From Cylindrospermum stagnale PCC 7417 (GTDB lineage: Bacteria > Cyanobacteriota > Cyanobacteriia > Cyanobacteriales > Nostocaceae), in the NCBI RefSeq assembly GCF_000317535.1, contig NC_019757.1, positions 5,483,501 to 5,547,500 on the forward strand: 64,000 nucleotides of DNA. The letters are read 5' to 3'. Each line of letters opens with the position of its first letter. Within the stretch, counting starts at the first letter, position 1. Below, piece by piece: positions 1 through 7,843 of this stretch. The notes beneath the pieces were generated by a model. It saw only the letters and a list, made by a program, of their open reading frames with translations, did not search any database and was not told the DNA's origin. The position numbers and the translations under genes are program-made.

Positions 1-47
1 GCGAACAGGATTCAGTTTCTCAGCATAACTGCTTTTTTCAGACAGGT

Positions 48-653
48 TTATTGGTCCGACCAATCTTCTGAAGCTTGAGATTTGGAGAGTGCATTTTCAT
101 CGTCAAACCTGGTTTCCCAGTTAGCAGCCTCGTTATAATCTTCATTGGGGCGGTATGCTTCTGGTTTTGCGCGGCGATTTTCCTGTCTGAGTGTTTCTCG
201 TTCTCGCAACGTTAGCGGTGGTTTTTCGTTTGTTGGCAGGCGATCGCCTACGGTGGGGCGTAGCCCATCGCTTGTCCGTCTGCTAGGTTTTGGGCGGGTG
301 AAGGTTTTCCAAGCGGCTTTGACGCCAACCACTAGGCTGCGTGTGCCTACTTGCAGATTTTGAGCTTGTTTTTTGGCACTATCTAGGCTTTGATCAACTT
401 GTTTAACGACTTGACTGGCGCTTTTTACACCTTCATTCACATCTTCGGTTAAATCAGATATTTCCAAGCCAGTCATGCGGATGGCATTTAGAGTAGGTGG
501 CAACTCCCGTGAGAGTGTATCAAAGAGCTTTTCCGCACTGCGGGCAGCGCGTGCTAACTCCTGCAAAGCGGGTATAGCTGCCACTAAAACAGCAGTCAGG
601 CTGGTAGCAACTAAAAGGATGGATAGTCCCAGCCAAAACAGAGGATCAATCAC
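48..653 (-). CDS. DUF948-like membrane-anchored protein
   Basis: A 201-residue protein with one N-terminal hydrophobic segment (about residues 4-28, WLGLSILLVATSLTAVLVAA). A helical, probably coiled-coil stretch (about 30-110) follows, then a charged, proline-rich, low-complexity tail. This layout matches the DUF948 type of cyanobacterial membrane-anchored protein, but I assign it from architecture only. The gene lies 11 nt downstream of the YtxH-like gene on the same strand, so the two are probably co-transcribed. The tail region carries a HIP1-containing palindrome near 239-272 that may be a repeat inserted in frame. Molecular function is unknown. Confidence 0.75.
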   Translation of the reverse strand: MIDPLFWLGLSILLVATSLTAVLVAAIPALQELARAARSAEKLFDTLSRELPPTLNAIRMTGLEISDLTEDVNEGVKSASQVVKQVDQSLDSAKKQAQNLQVGTRSLVVGVKAAWKTFTRPKPSRRTSDGLRPTVGDRLPTNEKPPLTLRERETLRQENRRAKPEAYRPNEDYNEAANWETRFDDENALSKSQASEDWSDQ

Positions 654-664
654 GATTGTGCCAT

Positions 665-1045
665 TTATGAACGTTCTAGATGCTGGGTCAGAGACTCTGA
701 GTCTTCTAATGTGTCAGAAGCCTCACTCGTTACATCGACAGTGGTTTGCCGCTTTAAGGTTTGGCTTTCGCGCTGAGTGGCATCTACACCAGCTGCGATC
801 GCATCTCGCAGTCTATCTAAAGTTTCATCCCAGTTTCGCAGTGCGCTGGCAGAAAGCCTGTCTGCTTGGATTTGTACACTCGTTGATAAATCCTCTGCCA
901 ACTCTGGTAGAGCATCAGCAGATTTTTTCAACAGTTTACGGGTTTCGCGCCCTGTGCGGGGAGCAATCAGCAAACCGGTCAAAGCACCGATAGTAGCTCC
1001 CAGCATCAAACCGCCAAAAAATACTCCAGAACGGTTATTAGACAT
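665..1045 (-). CDS. YtxH domain-containing protein
   Basis: A 126-residue protein. It opens with a Gly/Ala-rich hydrophobic segment (FFGGLMLGATIGALTGLLIA, residues 9-28), followed directly by the APRTGRETRKLL motif typical of YtxH-family proteins and then an amphipathic helical tail. The family is linked to envelope or stress functions in other bacteria, without a defined reaction. The start is supported by an AAGGAG ribosome-binding site about 12 nt upstream on the minus strand. Two short hairpins lie just upstream (1064-1084, 1088-1109). It forms a likely operon with the DUF948-like gene downstream. Confidence 0.8.
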   Translation of the reverse strand: MSNNRSGVFFGGLMLGATIGALTGLLIAPRTGRETRKLLKKSADALPELAEDLSTSVQIQADRLSASALRNWDETLDRLRDAIAAGVDATQRESQTLKRQTTVDVTSEASDTLEDSESLTQHLERS

Positions 1046-1063
1046 CTTGTTGTTTTTCTCCTT

Positions 1064-1109
1064 AAACCCATTTTAGGTGGGTTTTATCCCCTTGCAAGTA
1101 CTGAAGGGG
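1064..1109 (-). promoter_or_regulatory. Tandem hairpins between the 111-aa gene and the ytxH-like gene
   Basis: Two adjacent perfect inverted repeats: AAACCCA/TGGGTTT (1064-1070 with 1078-1084) and CCCCTT/AAGGGG (1088-1093 with 1104-1109). Read on the minus strand they lie between the end of the 111-residue gene and the ribosome-binding site of the YtxH-like gene. They could be a weak terminator, a processing site or a leader structure. No long U-tract follows. Confidence 0.4.
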
Positions 1110-1172
1110 TTTATCCAAATTAATCTATCGTGACAATATATCAGCCAAAAATGTTGCTTTTATGGATGGGCT

Positions 1173-1508
1173 TCATTTGGCAACTATCTTTTTCCCTAAT
1201 ATCGGCCCTAGTCGCCCAAAATATCGCTGCCAAGTTTGTTGTCCTAGCAACAACAGGCTGATAATTTGCCGCACTTGCTGGATTTGCATTTGTACACCCA
1301 GGTTAGACTGTCGCAAGTTATAAATTGCCTGCTGGCTGGTAGATATATTTTCCGGTGCATTCTTTAGTGCTGCATGAGTTGCGCGTTCATAGGCAGTTAA
1401 GCGATTTGCTACGAATGCCAACAGATGCTTAAGTTTCCAAACTCGCCAAGCTGCGTAGAGTAATATCAACGATATTAGGGTATTAATGACGACAACAAGT
1501 AGTACCAT
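1173..1508 (-). CDS. Conserved small membrane protein, function unknown
   Basis: A 111-residue protein starting with a single transmembrane segment (VLLVVVINTLISLILLYAAW, residues 2-21). A basic helical region follows, then a second moderately hydrophobic stretch (IISLLLLGQQTW). It lies upstream of the YtxH-like and DUF948-like genes on the same strand, all small membrane proteins, so a shared envelope-related role is possible. I do not recognise a named domain. Codon use and length look like a real gene. Confidence 0.6.
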   Translation of the reverse strand: MVLLVVVINTLISLILLYAAWRVWKLKHLLAFVANRLTAYERATHAALKNAPENISTSQQAIYNLRQSNLGVQMQIQQVRQIISLLLLGQQTWQRYFGRLGPILGKKIVAK

Positions 1509-1710
1509 TTTTTATCTTCGCTCAAGTCTGTTTTGAGGGATTTTTCTGTAATTTTGACTTGGCTTTCAGTCAATGATAGCGGTTGAGTCTCTGTGTCAAT
1601 ACTCACTCTGGCAATTGAATCAAGGGAATAAAGGCGATCGCACATAATTGCCATAATTAAATTATCCCCCGTGTGAATAGCTGGAATGATTACTAATTAA
1701 GGATATTCAT

Positions 1711-1748
1711 TCATAGTCATTAATATTCATAGTCAAATCATAGTCAAT
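1711..1748. repeat. Left iteron cluster TCATAGTCAA (candidate element end)
   Basis: TCATAGTCAAA (1727-1737) is followed directly by TCATAGTCAAT (1738-1748). A partial third copy, TCATAGTCAT, lies at 1711-1720. The same paired 11-bp unit recurs at 5620-5641, upstream of the integrase gene. The spacing of one helical turn suggests protein-binding sites, such as integrase arm or core sites, or the flanking direct repeats of an integrated element. The repeat overlaps the stop codon of the 71-residue gene. Confidence 0.55.
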
Positions 1749-1959
1749 CTTTTGGTAGTTCTGGTGGCAGAGGTAATTCTGGCGGTACAGGCAGAGTAGC
1801 ACCATCATAGAAAACGGCCGCTTTACCTTCACTTCTAGCAGCATTAATAGCTTGTCTAGCTTCATCCCACGATGGAAAAGTTAGAAAATGCCATTCTCCA
1901 ATATCATCGTTAGCAATGGCTATAGTGGTTTTCTGTTGTGTCCAATCGTTATCTGACAT
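1744..1959 (-). CDS. Small hypothetical protein (71 aa)
   Basis: A 71-residue soluble protein with the motif AVFYDGATLPVP and a Pro/Leu-rich end (LPVPPELPLPPELPKD). I do not recognise a family. A decayed second copy of its C-terminal half lies at about 2167-2280 on the same strand, sharing an FYxGAT core. Its stop codon falls inside the TCATAGTCAA repeat cluster, so the 3' end may have been shaped by an integration event. It sits in the accessory segment with the integrase and the CoiA-like gene. Confidence 0.5.
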   Translation of the reverse strand: MSDNDWTQQKTTIAIANDDIGEWHFLTFPSWDEARQAINAARSEGKAAVFYDGATLPVPPELPLPPELPKD

Positions 1960-2300
1960 ACCTTACATCGTGGCAAGTAGCAGATTAAGTATAGAACATA
2001 GTTATCTGAAAACATATCTGACAAACTTATAAAGCGTTAGCAGATAAATATTGGCACTATTTTCGTCTGTAACCCCTCTGTTTTGAGTTTCTGGTACAAA
2101 CGACACAAAGATCATATTGGCTGTTGTGGAGGCATATAGAGGGAGTTGTTTTCAAACTGTGTCAAGTCAATATATTGTTGCTCCAAATTTTGCTTTTATG
2201 CCAACAGTAGCACCGTGATAGAAAACAATGCTCTTGTAGTTACTGACTGAATGACGTATAATTACTTTGTAATTTATTGCACACTAATTTGTGTTGGTTT
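1960..2300. other. Intergenic region with a gene fragment
   Basis: About 340 bases with no intact gene. The only content I can support is the minus-strand fragment at 2167-2280, annotated separately. The rest is AT-rich and without recognisable signals. Confidence 0.5.
2167..2280 (-). pseudogene. Fragment related to the adjacent 71-aa gene
   Basis: The minus strand reads without a start codon as a short open stretch ending at a TGA (2167-2169). It contains SIVFYHGATVGIKAKFGATI, which resembles AAVFYDGATLPVP of the 71-residue protein just downstream. An in-frame stop lies shortly upstream and no good start exists, so this looks like a truncated duplicate. The similarity covers only about 20 residues. 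Confidence 0.4.
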
Positions 2301-2894
2301 ATGCAAAAAATATCTATTTTATTATCTGCCAGCATATTAATACCACTATTACCAATTGGCGGTGTTACTGCTCAAACTTCAAATTGTTTGAACTATGTGA
2401 TTAATCCTAAGACCGGACAAGAAGAATGTATTAATTTTGACCGTAATAGCATTGAGCTTAGTCCAAATCGAGTTCCTACAGACTCTATCACTCCATCAAC
2501 AGATCGTCCCGGTTACACGCTTATAACTGTATCCAATAACGGAGATAAAATATACAGTGGGAACAAAGCTTTTAAACGTTATAAAGATACAGGATATGGA
2601 TTTACAGGTGCAAGGATAACAGTTTGGACATTTTATAAAAAACCAAAAACTAATGGTGCTAATAGGAAATCAGATTCCTATCAGGTGGATTGCAACTCAC
2701 CTGTGATGACTTTAAACAGCACCTTTGATTTTGATAGTTCGGGTAATATAGTTAGTGGTACTAATTTTGGTATGACAACTGCTACTCGTTATCAATCAAC
2801 AGCACCATCTCCCAAGATAGTAGTACAACCCAGAACTGTAGGATATGAAATATATAACTTTGCTTGTAGTGCTAGTGTTACAAAACAAAAGTAA
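2301..2894 (+). CDS. Secreted hypothetical protein
   Basis: The ATG at 2301 is preferred over an in-frame TTG at 2277, because it puts a clean signal peptide at the N-terminus (MQKISILLSASILIPLLPIG, with likely cleavage after GGVTAQ). The mature part is about 170 residues, rich in Ser, Thr and Asn. It has four Cys in two near-terminal pairs that could form disulfides (NCLNYV...EECINF; VDCNSP; NFACSA). I recognise no domain. It is probably exported to the periplasm or surface. It lies on the opposite strand from the integrase and CoiA-like gene within the AT-rich accessory segment. Confidence 0.6.
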   Translation: MQKISILLSASILIPLLPIGGVTAQTSNCLNYVINPKTGQEECINFDRNSIELSPNRVPTDSITPSTDRPGYTLITVSNNGDKIYSGNKAFKRYKDTGYGFTGARITVWTFYKKPKTNGANRKSDSYQVDCNSPVMTLNSTFDFDSSGNIVSGTNFGMTTATRYQSTAPSPKIVVQPRTVGYEIYNFACSASVTKQK

Positions 2895-2897
2895 AAG

Positions 2898-4289
2898 CTA
2901 TTTTTCATTTACATCAACATCAATGGGTGTCAGTAAATATTGATAATTTTCAGGAATAGCTTTCAGTGGATTTTGAAGCGCTACACAATTAGGTAACAAG
3001 TTAGCTGATTCTATTAAAGCTTTCCGCCATTGCAACTCAGTGAATGATTGTGGTTTAATTATGTCATCAATAGTTGAATTGTCAGTAGCATTTCCATCAG
3101 TAGCTTTAAGCCACAATTTACTAATTACTAGCCATACTGGTGCTATTTCATTCAAATTAACATATTGTGCAGCATTCTCAATCCAATGTGGTAAAGCTAA
3201 CGATTTAATAACTTCATAATGAAAGTTGAAATTAACATTTTCCTCATCTACCAATGAACTGAACACCAACTTATCTTCCAATGGAATTACTTCAAACGAT
3301 GGTTTCAAGTAACCAATACCAGCACAAATTTTCATCACTTCAGTTTTTTTATTTATTACTTCATCTTGTCTATTACGTGATGAATGATAGAAAACAGTAA
3401 GTTCAAATGCTCTTCTGCTAGTTACTTCCAATGTGTATCTGATAGGTTGATCTAACTTCTTGCCTCCGTAGCATAAGAACGGAATAGGTAATTGAATAGA
3501 AGTGGTTGAGATTTTGCTTTTATTGATTCTGATAATATTAGGTTTTGTTTCATTACTTAAATTATTAAATTTAATAGTTTTAAATGCTGAGATCCAAGGA
3601 TTAAGCATAATAACTTTTACTGTGTATTGACATATCTTATCTATATCTTTTGTTGTAAATTGTTGCTGAAATAACTTGTATTTTTCATGTTTATACGATT
3701 GGTAGATACTGTAAAACAGTAGGTATCGTAAATTAAAATTAAATTTTGCATTTTCAGACAAATAACTCATTGCTTGTAAAGCTATTTGTTGTTGAAGTAT
3801 GATTTGTTTATTTTTGATTATATTTGGATGAATAATATACTTATTTTCCATTAGCTGACGATGTTTTATAAGAAAAATAATACAATCTTCAATAATATTA
3901 TTAATCTTGATCACTTGATTATTTTCAACTTTTATTGAATTAATCCAGTTGTTAAAATTTACGTCATCAACAATTTTTGATTTTCCAATAGAGAACATAC
4001 TTAAAAATTGTTGTTGAAATATCTTTAATCTTTGTCCCCTATCTTCAATAAAATTAATTGTTTCTGTAGCGGTTTCATCAGATGATACTCTCAGACTGCA
4101 TTGTTTTACTTGTCTAGAGTTAGTAGCATGAAGGTGAGCAAAATAACTTTTTCTAATATCACCCTTTCTTAGATAAACTTCTTGTTTACAAACAGGACAA
4201 AGTAAACCAATTTCTGAATAGGAATTAAAGTCACAGTCCTTTGCATAAACTCTTTCGCCACCTTGATACATTGAGATTGCGTAATCCAT
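2898..4289 (-). CDS. CoiA-like protein, competence protein family
   Basis: A 463-residue protein, strongly AT-rich with many Ile, Asn and Lys. The N-terminus has a zinc-ribbon-like CPVC (residues 31-34), then VYLRKGDIRKSYFAHLHA and a Cys at 64. This is the C..C/K.G...HFAH arrangement seen at the start of CoiA-type proteins. CoiA promotes transformation recombination in Gram-positive bacteria, and the wider family appears on mobile elements with a predicted nuclease fold. The rest of this protein is diverged and I see no clear catalytic motif. Base composition unlike the flanking core genes, plus the upstream integrase, points to horizontal origin. Confidence 0.5.
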   Translation of the reverse strand: MDYAISMYQGGERVYAKDCDFNSYSEIGLLCPVCKQEVYLRKGDIRKSYFAHLHATNSRQVKQCSLRVSSDETATETINFIEDRGQRLKIFQQQFLSMFSIGKSKIVDDVNFNNWINSIKVENNQVIKINNIIEDCIIFLIKHRQLMENKYIIHPNIIKNKQIILQQQIALQAMSYLSENAKFNFNLRYLLFYSIYQSYKHEKYKLFQQQFTTKDIDKICQYTVKVIMLNPWISAFKTIKFNNLSNETKPNIIRINKSKISTTSIQLPIPFLCYGGKKLDQPIRYTLEVTSRRAFELTVFYHSSRNRQDEVINKKTEVMKICAGIGYLKPSFEVIPLEDKLVFSSLVDEENVNFNFHYEVIKSLALPHWIENAAQYVNLNEIAPVWLVISKLWLKATDGNATDNSTIDDIIKPQSFTELQWRKALIESANLLPNCVALQNPLKAIPENYQYLLTPIDVDVNEK

Positions 4290-4380
4290 ATCTAATTAAT
4301 GTAGTTGATGATTAATTTATACCACATCTGACTTTCGAGATGCCAGTATTAGGCGATCAACGATACATAGAGTATTAAAA

Positions 4381-4409
4381 AAGGGATAGTATTGTTGTTT
4401 CTATCCCTT
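4381..4409 (-). terminator. Rho-independent terminator downstream of the integrase
   Basis: AAGGGATAG (4381-4389) pairs perfectly with CTATCCCTT (4401-4409) across an 11-nt loop. On the minus strand the stem is followed by TTTTTTAATA. It lies just past the integrase stop codon at 4434 and should separate the integrase from the CoiA-like gene. Confidence 0.8.
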
Positions 4410-4433
4410 GTTACTGTAGTATTGTAAGTGGTG

Positions 4434-5579
4434 TTAAAACTCAGGTACTTGTACGTGTCTGATAGTGCCTGCGTAATGTTTCATGATTATCTCAGGTGAA
4501 TTTCCCGCCCATTTTGCAACCTGTACCACACTTACACCAGCTTCTAAGCAGTTTGTGATAAAGGTATGCCGTGTATGGTACTGGGGACGGTAAGGAATAT
4601 TTAATTCAGACATCACGCTTTTCCATGCTCGATTAAGGAAGTTGTGAGCATCAATTAAACCACCTTTAGGAGCTTTAAAAACTGGTGTATCTGCATTAGG
4701 ATTACTTGGTTTAATGGTAAGTAAAAACTCTTTGAGTGATTGATTAATGGGGAATTTGCGGCTTTCATGAGTCTTGGTATCTTTACGATTTCCTTCTACA
4801 ACCGCTTCACTGAAGGTAATTAATGTCAAATTACTATTGATATGACCCCAATTTAGCCCTATGGCTTCAGAGGTTCTACAACCTGTCATAAACAAAAATC
4901 TGACATAGTTTGTATAGTGGCTGTAGTATCTATTCCTCTCAAAAGCTGCGATAATCTGTTCTTGCTCACCTCTGTTAAATGGGTTGATTGTTTCATCTTC
5001 ATCTTTTACAGCTACTTTTACCTTTTGCGACATACCCACAAATGGGTTATTACGAATTAACTCAGAATCTATAGCCCAATCACAACAGGCTTTTAATTGA
5101 GTTAAGACACGCTTCGTTGCATCAGGAGTTAGTTTATCGAGCAAGAAATCTCTAATTATTACCGCTTCTGAAAGCTTATGCGTCGGTAAACTAGCAATGT
5201 GGTTTCTAGTCTTCTTAAAATCCTTATTAATAGTGGTTATGCTCACAGTTTTAGATTTATAAGCTGTGTACTTATCCCATAACTCAGTCAATGTTGGCTG
5301 TTGCTGACCTTCTGTTATGGGTACAACCAGGGTTAAATGACTTTGAGGTTTATATTTAGCTAATGTGTGGTCAAAGCGTTCAAATGCAATATCTGATTCT
5401 ATCTGTCTAACTTTAGCCTCAGCCAGCTTGCGATTTTCTGGTGTATCTGCCATCCCCAAAGTTAGATACTTTTGTTTCCCCCCAAAAAGTTGACGTGGTA
5501 AACGTAATCTGAGTCTGTCTTGGAATGACTCAACCCCAACTGAACCTTTGGATGATTTATGTTCTACGTTCATTGTCAT
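4434..5579 (-). CDS. Tyrosine recombinase (phage-type integrase)
   Basis: A 381-residue site-specific recombinase. An N-terminal DNA-binding region and a SAM-like core-binding region (about 95-190) precede the catalytic domain. Catalytic residues are visible: Arg in MTGCRTSEAIGLNW, His-Thr-Arg-His at 335-338 (YHTRHTFIT) and the nucleophile Tyr at about 369 (IIMKHYAGT). It would cut and rejoin DNA between attachment sites. The gene lies 250 bp from the 3' end of tRNA-Phe, the classic position for a tRNA-targeting integrase. TCATAGTCAA iterons lie just upstream of its start and recur near 1.73 kb. It looks intact. Confidence 0.9.
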   Translation of the reverse strand: MTMNVEHKSSKGSVGVESFQDRLRLRLPRQLFGGKQKYLTLGMADTPENRKLAEAKVRQIESDIAFERFDHTLAKYKPQSHLTLVVPITEGQQQPTLTELWDKYTAYKSKTVSITTINKDFKKTRNHIASLPTHKLSEAVIIRDFLLDKLTPDATKRVLTQLKACCDWAIDSELIRNNPFVGMSQKVKVAVKDEDETINPFNRGEQEQIIAAFERNRYYSHYTNYVRFLFMTGCRTSEAIGLNWGHINSNLTLITFSEAVVEGNRKDTKTHESRKFPINQSLKEFLLTIKPSNPNADTPVFKAPKGGLIDAHNFLNRAWKSVMSELNIPYRPQYHTRHTFITNCLEAGVSVVQVAKWAGNSPEIIMKHYAGTIRHVQVPEF

Positions 5580-5590
5580 ATCCTTATTAA

Positions 5591-5641
5591 TTGACTATAC
5601 TTACTCCTCTACTCTAGTATCATAGTCAATTCATAGTCAAA
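5591..5641. repeat. Right iteron cluster TCATAGTCAA upstream of the integrase
   Basis: TCATAGTCAAT (5620-5630) and TCATAGTCAAA (5631-5641) are adjacent direct copies. An inverted relative, TTGACTATAC, lies at 5591-5600. The paired unit matches the one at 1727-1748. It sits between the integrase start and tRNA-Phe, where integrase binding or autoregulation would be expected. Confidence 0.55.
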
Positions 5642-5706
5642 GTCAAGCCTTAAAATGAAAAAAATCCCGCTATAAAATAGATTCCTTTAGGTAATCCTGG
5701 CGAGAA

Positions 5707-5740
5707 CAAAAGCTTTAGTAGAGCTTTAGTAGAGCTTTAA
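5707..5740. repeat. Short tandem repeat AGCTTTAGTAG
   Basis: Three imperfect tandem copies of about 12 bp (AGCTTTAGTAG type, the last AGCTTTAATAG) lie beside the hairpin downstream of tRNA-Phe. They sit at the junction between the accessory segment and the tRNA and could mark recombination. Confidence 0.5.
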
Positions 5741-5743
5741 TAG

Positions 5744-5780
5744 ACAAAGGCTTAGTAAACACCTTGTCTACTAAGCCTTT
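5744..5780 (-). terminator. Hairpin downstream of tRNA-Phe
   Basis: A perfect 13-bp inverted repeat: CAAAGGCTTAGTA (5744-5756) pairs with TACTAAGCCTTTG (5768-5780) across an 11-nt loop. It lies about 50 nt downstream of the tRNA on the minus strand. No U-tract follows, so it could be a terminator-like processing structure or a recombination site. Confidence 0.5.
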
Positions 5781-5831
5781 GGATAATCCGAAAATGGCTG
5801 AAGCCTTTGCTGTAGCTGATTTTATTAAAAA

Positions 5832-5904
<73 letters not shown>

Positions 5905-5982
5905 GCGGGCTTTTATTCTCGCCACGATTACTAACAATAGCAAAAGAATTAGGATTTGGCAAGGGGTTGGCAGAAAAAAGAT

Positions 5983-6852
5983 TTAAGCTGCTTTAAACCC
6001 TAATTTGACCCAAACAAAAACAGCCACAAATACCAGAAATTGAACTAGAACGATACTAGGGCCAGAGGCTAGGTTAAACATGCCAGAGACAATCATACCA
6101 GCAATGCTGCTAGTTGAACCGACAATCACCGACAAAATCAGAAACCAGCTAAAGTGATGACTCATGAGTTTGGCTGTGGAGGCGGGAATTACCAAAAAGG
6201 CGTTCACCAGTAAAACGCCAACGGCTTTAATCGCCACGGCTACGGCGAGGGAGAGCAAGACGACAAACCCATAGCGATATAATTGCACGGGAACGCCTTG
6301 GACTTGGGCGACATCGGGGTTAAGGGTCAACAAAATTTGCGATCGCAAAGTTGATAATAAAAAAATGCTGCTGCCCACAAGCACAAGCAGCGTCAAAATT
6401 AAATCTGTGGTGTCAATTGCCAGAATATCGCCGAATAACACTGCCATTAAGTTACCGCGATATCCTTTAATCAGACTTGCGAGAATTACGCCGAGGGCTA
6501 ATGCGCCTGATAGCACAATACTCAGAACGCTATCGCTACCTAAATCAGTTTTGTCGATAAAGTAAAGGACAATAACGCCAAAAAGCAAGGTAAAAGGCAA
6601 CAGCATCCAAGTAGGATTTATCTGTAATAATACACCCAAGGCTACGCCCACTAATGCCGCGTGACCAACAGCATGGCTGAAAAAAGACAACTGGCGCAGG
6701 GTGACGAAAGTGCCCAGTAAGCCCCCAAGTATTCCCATCAACACAGCGCCTGCGATCGCCCGCTGCATAAACGGAAATTGTAACAAACTCACCAAGTCTT
6801 GACTATTAGTTACGGCTAGCCAAGTTATCTGGCTATGATTGAATAAATACAT
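5983..6852 (-). CDS. znuB: Zinc ABC transporter permease ZnuB
   Basis: A 289-residue integral membrane protein of the ABC-3 metal permease family, with about eight to nine hydrophobic segments. Family signatures are visible: FFSHAVGHAALVGVALG, then FGDILAID and AIKAVGVLLVNAFLVIPAS. It forms the inner-membrane channel for Zn(II) with ZnuC. It is the last gene of the minus-strand operon znuA-znuC-znuB, 73 bp after znuC. Mn(II) permeases share the fold. The zinc assignment rests on the His/Asp-rich ZnuA and the Zur-like box upstream. Confidence 0.88.
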   Translation of the reverse strand: MYLFNHSQITWLAVTNSQDLVSLLQFPFMQRAIAGAVLMGILGGLLGTFVTLRQLSFFSHAVGHAALVGVALGVLLQINPTWMLLPFTLLFGVIVLYFIDKTDLGSDSVLSIVLSGALALGVILASLIKGYRGNLMAVLFGDILAIDTTDLILTLLVLVGSSIFLLSTLRSQILLTLNPDVAQVQGVPVQLYRYGFVVLLSLAVAVAIKAVGVLLVNAFLVIPASTAKLMSHHFSWFLILSVIVGSTSSIAGMIVSGMFNLASGPSIVLVQFLVFVAVFVWVKLGFKAA

Positions 6853-6925
6853 AGGTAATATTTTACACTTAATGTATATCCCCTCTGTACAAAATTAAGC
6901 TTTTTAATTTTGAATTTTGAATTGC

Positions 6926-7741
6926 TTAGTGGTGATGTTCGTAACGACTGAAACCTGGGCCATAGGTGGCTAAAAGGTTTTGCGGTGAAAGAGCAATTTC
7001 CGGCTTACCAGTACAAACGAGAGTTTGATTCAGACAAAGGACGCGATCGCAATGGCGGCTTACCATATCAATATCATGGGAAACTTGCAACACCGTCCAG
7101 CCCTCTTCCCGCTTTAATTCATTTAGCAACGCATAAAAATCTGCTGAACCTTGCACATCTACCCCAGCAAAAGCTTCATCGAGAATCAACAGTCTCCGAG
7201 GCGTCACCAAACAATAAGCTAGCAACACCCGCTTGAGTTGACCACCACTAAGAGTACCAATAGCTTGATGGCGCAGATGATAAGCATCAGTTCGCTGTAA
7301 AGCTTCAACTATTGCTGCTGATTTCGCCTCGTCTTGTCTCCATAGCTTAGAGAAGAATAAATTCTCCCTTTGGCCTTTAGCCTTTGGTCTTTTACCTTCA
7401 TTCGCCCATCCCAATCCTACTAATTCACTGACAGAAATGGGAAAGCTACGGTCAAAGATGAAATTTTGCGGCATATAACCCAATAAATGCCGTTGACGTC
7501 CCAATCGTTTAATGGGTAAACCAAGAATTTCAATCGTACCAGCACTACGAGGAATCAAATCTAAAATGGCTTTGACCAGGGTACTTTTACCCGCGCCATT
7601 TGGCCCAACTATGGCTGTATCTGTCCCTGGTAACAATTCAAAGGCAATATCCCGAACAGCTAGATAACTGCCTTGGTAGACAGTTAATCCCTCTACTTTT
7701 AAAATTGGTAATATCATTGCTTGTTGGTAATCATTCATCAA
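6926..7741 (-). CDS. znuC: Zinc ABC transporter ATP-binding protein ZnuC
   Basis: A 271-residue ABC ATPase. Walker A GPNGAGKST (about residues 44-52), signature LSGGQLKRVLLAYCL, Walker B RLLILDEAFAGVD and the switch His (QVSHDID) are all present. It powers ZnuB. An unusual charged stretch between the Q-loop region and the signature (EGKRPKAKGQRENLFFSKLW) is encoded by a short CCTTTGG/CCTTTAG repeat near 7375-7396. It probably arose as an in-frame insertion and lengthens the protein slightly. It lies 100 bp downstream of znuA. Confidence 0.9.
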   Translation of the reverse strand: MMNDYQQAMILPILKVEGLTVYQGSYLAVRDIAFELLPGTDTAIVGPNGAGKSTLVKAILDLIPRSAGTIEILGLPIKRLGRQRHLLGYMPQNFIFDRSFPISVSELVGLGWANEGKRPKAKGQRENLFFSKLWRQDEAKSAAIVEALQRTDAYHLRHQAIGTLSGGQLKRVLLAYCLVTPRRLLILDEAFAGVDVQGSADFYALLNELKREEGWTVLQVSHDIDMVSRHCDRVLCLNQTLVCTGKPEIALSPQNLLATYGPGFSRYEHHH

Positions 7742-7843
7742 ATTTTAGATTTAGTTTTTCTGCTTCATCCAAAATCCCAAATCTAAAATTAGTAAGGTCA
7801 TTGGCAAACGGTACTTTACTCAGGTCAAAAGACAAAAATCAAC

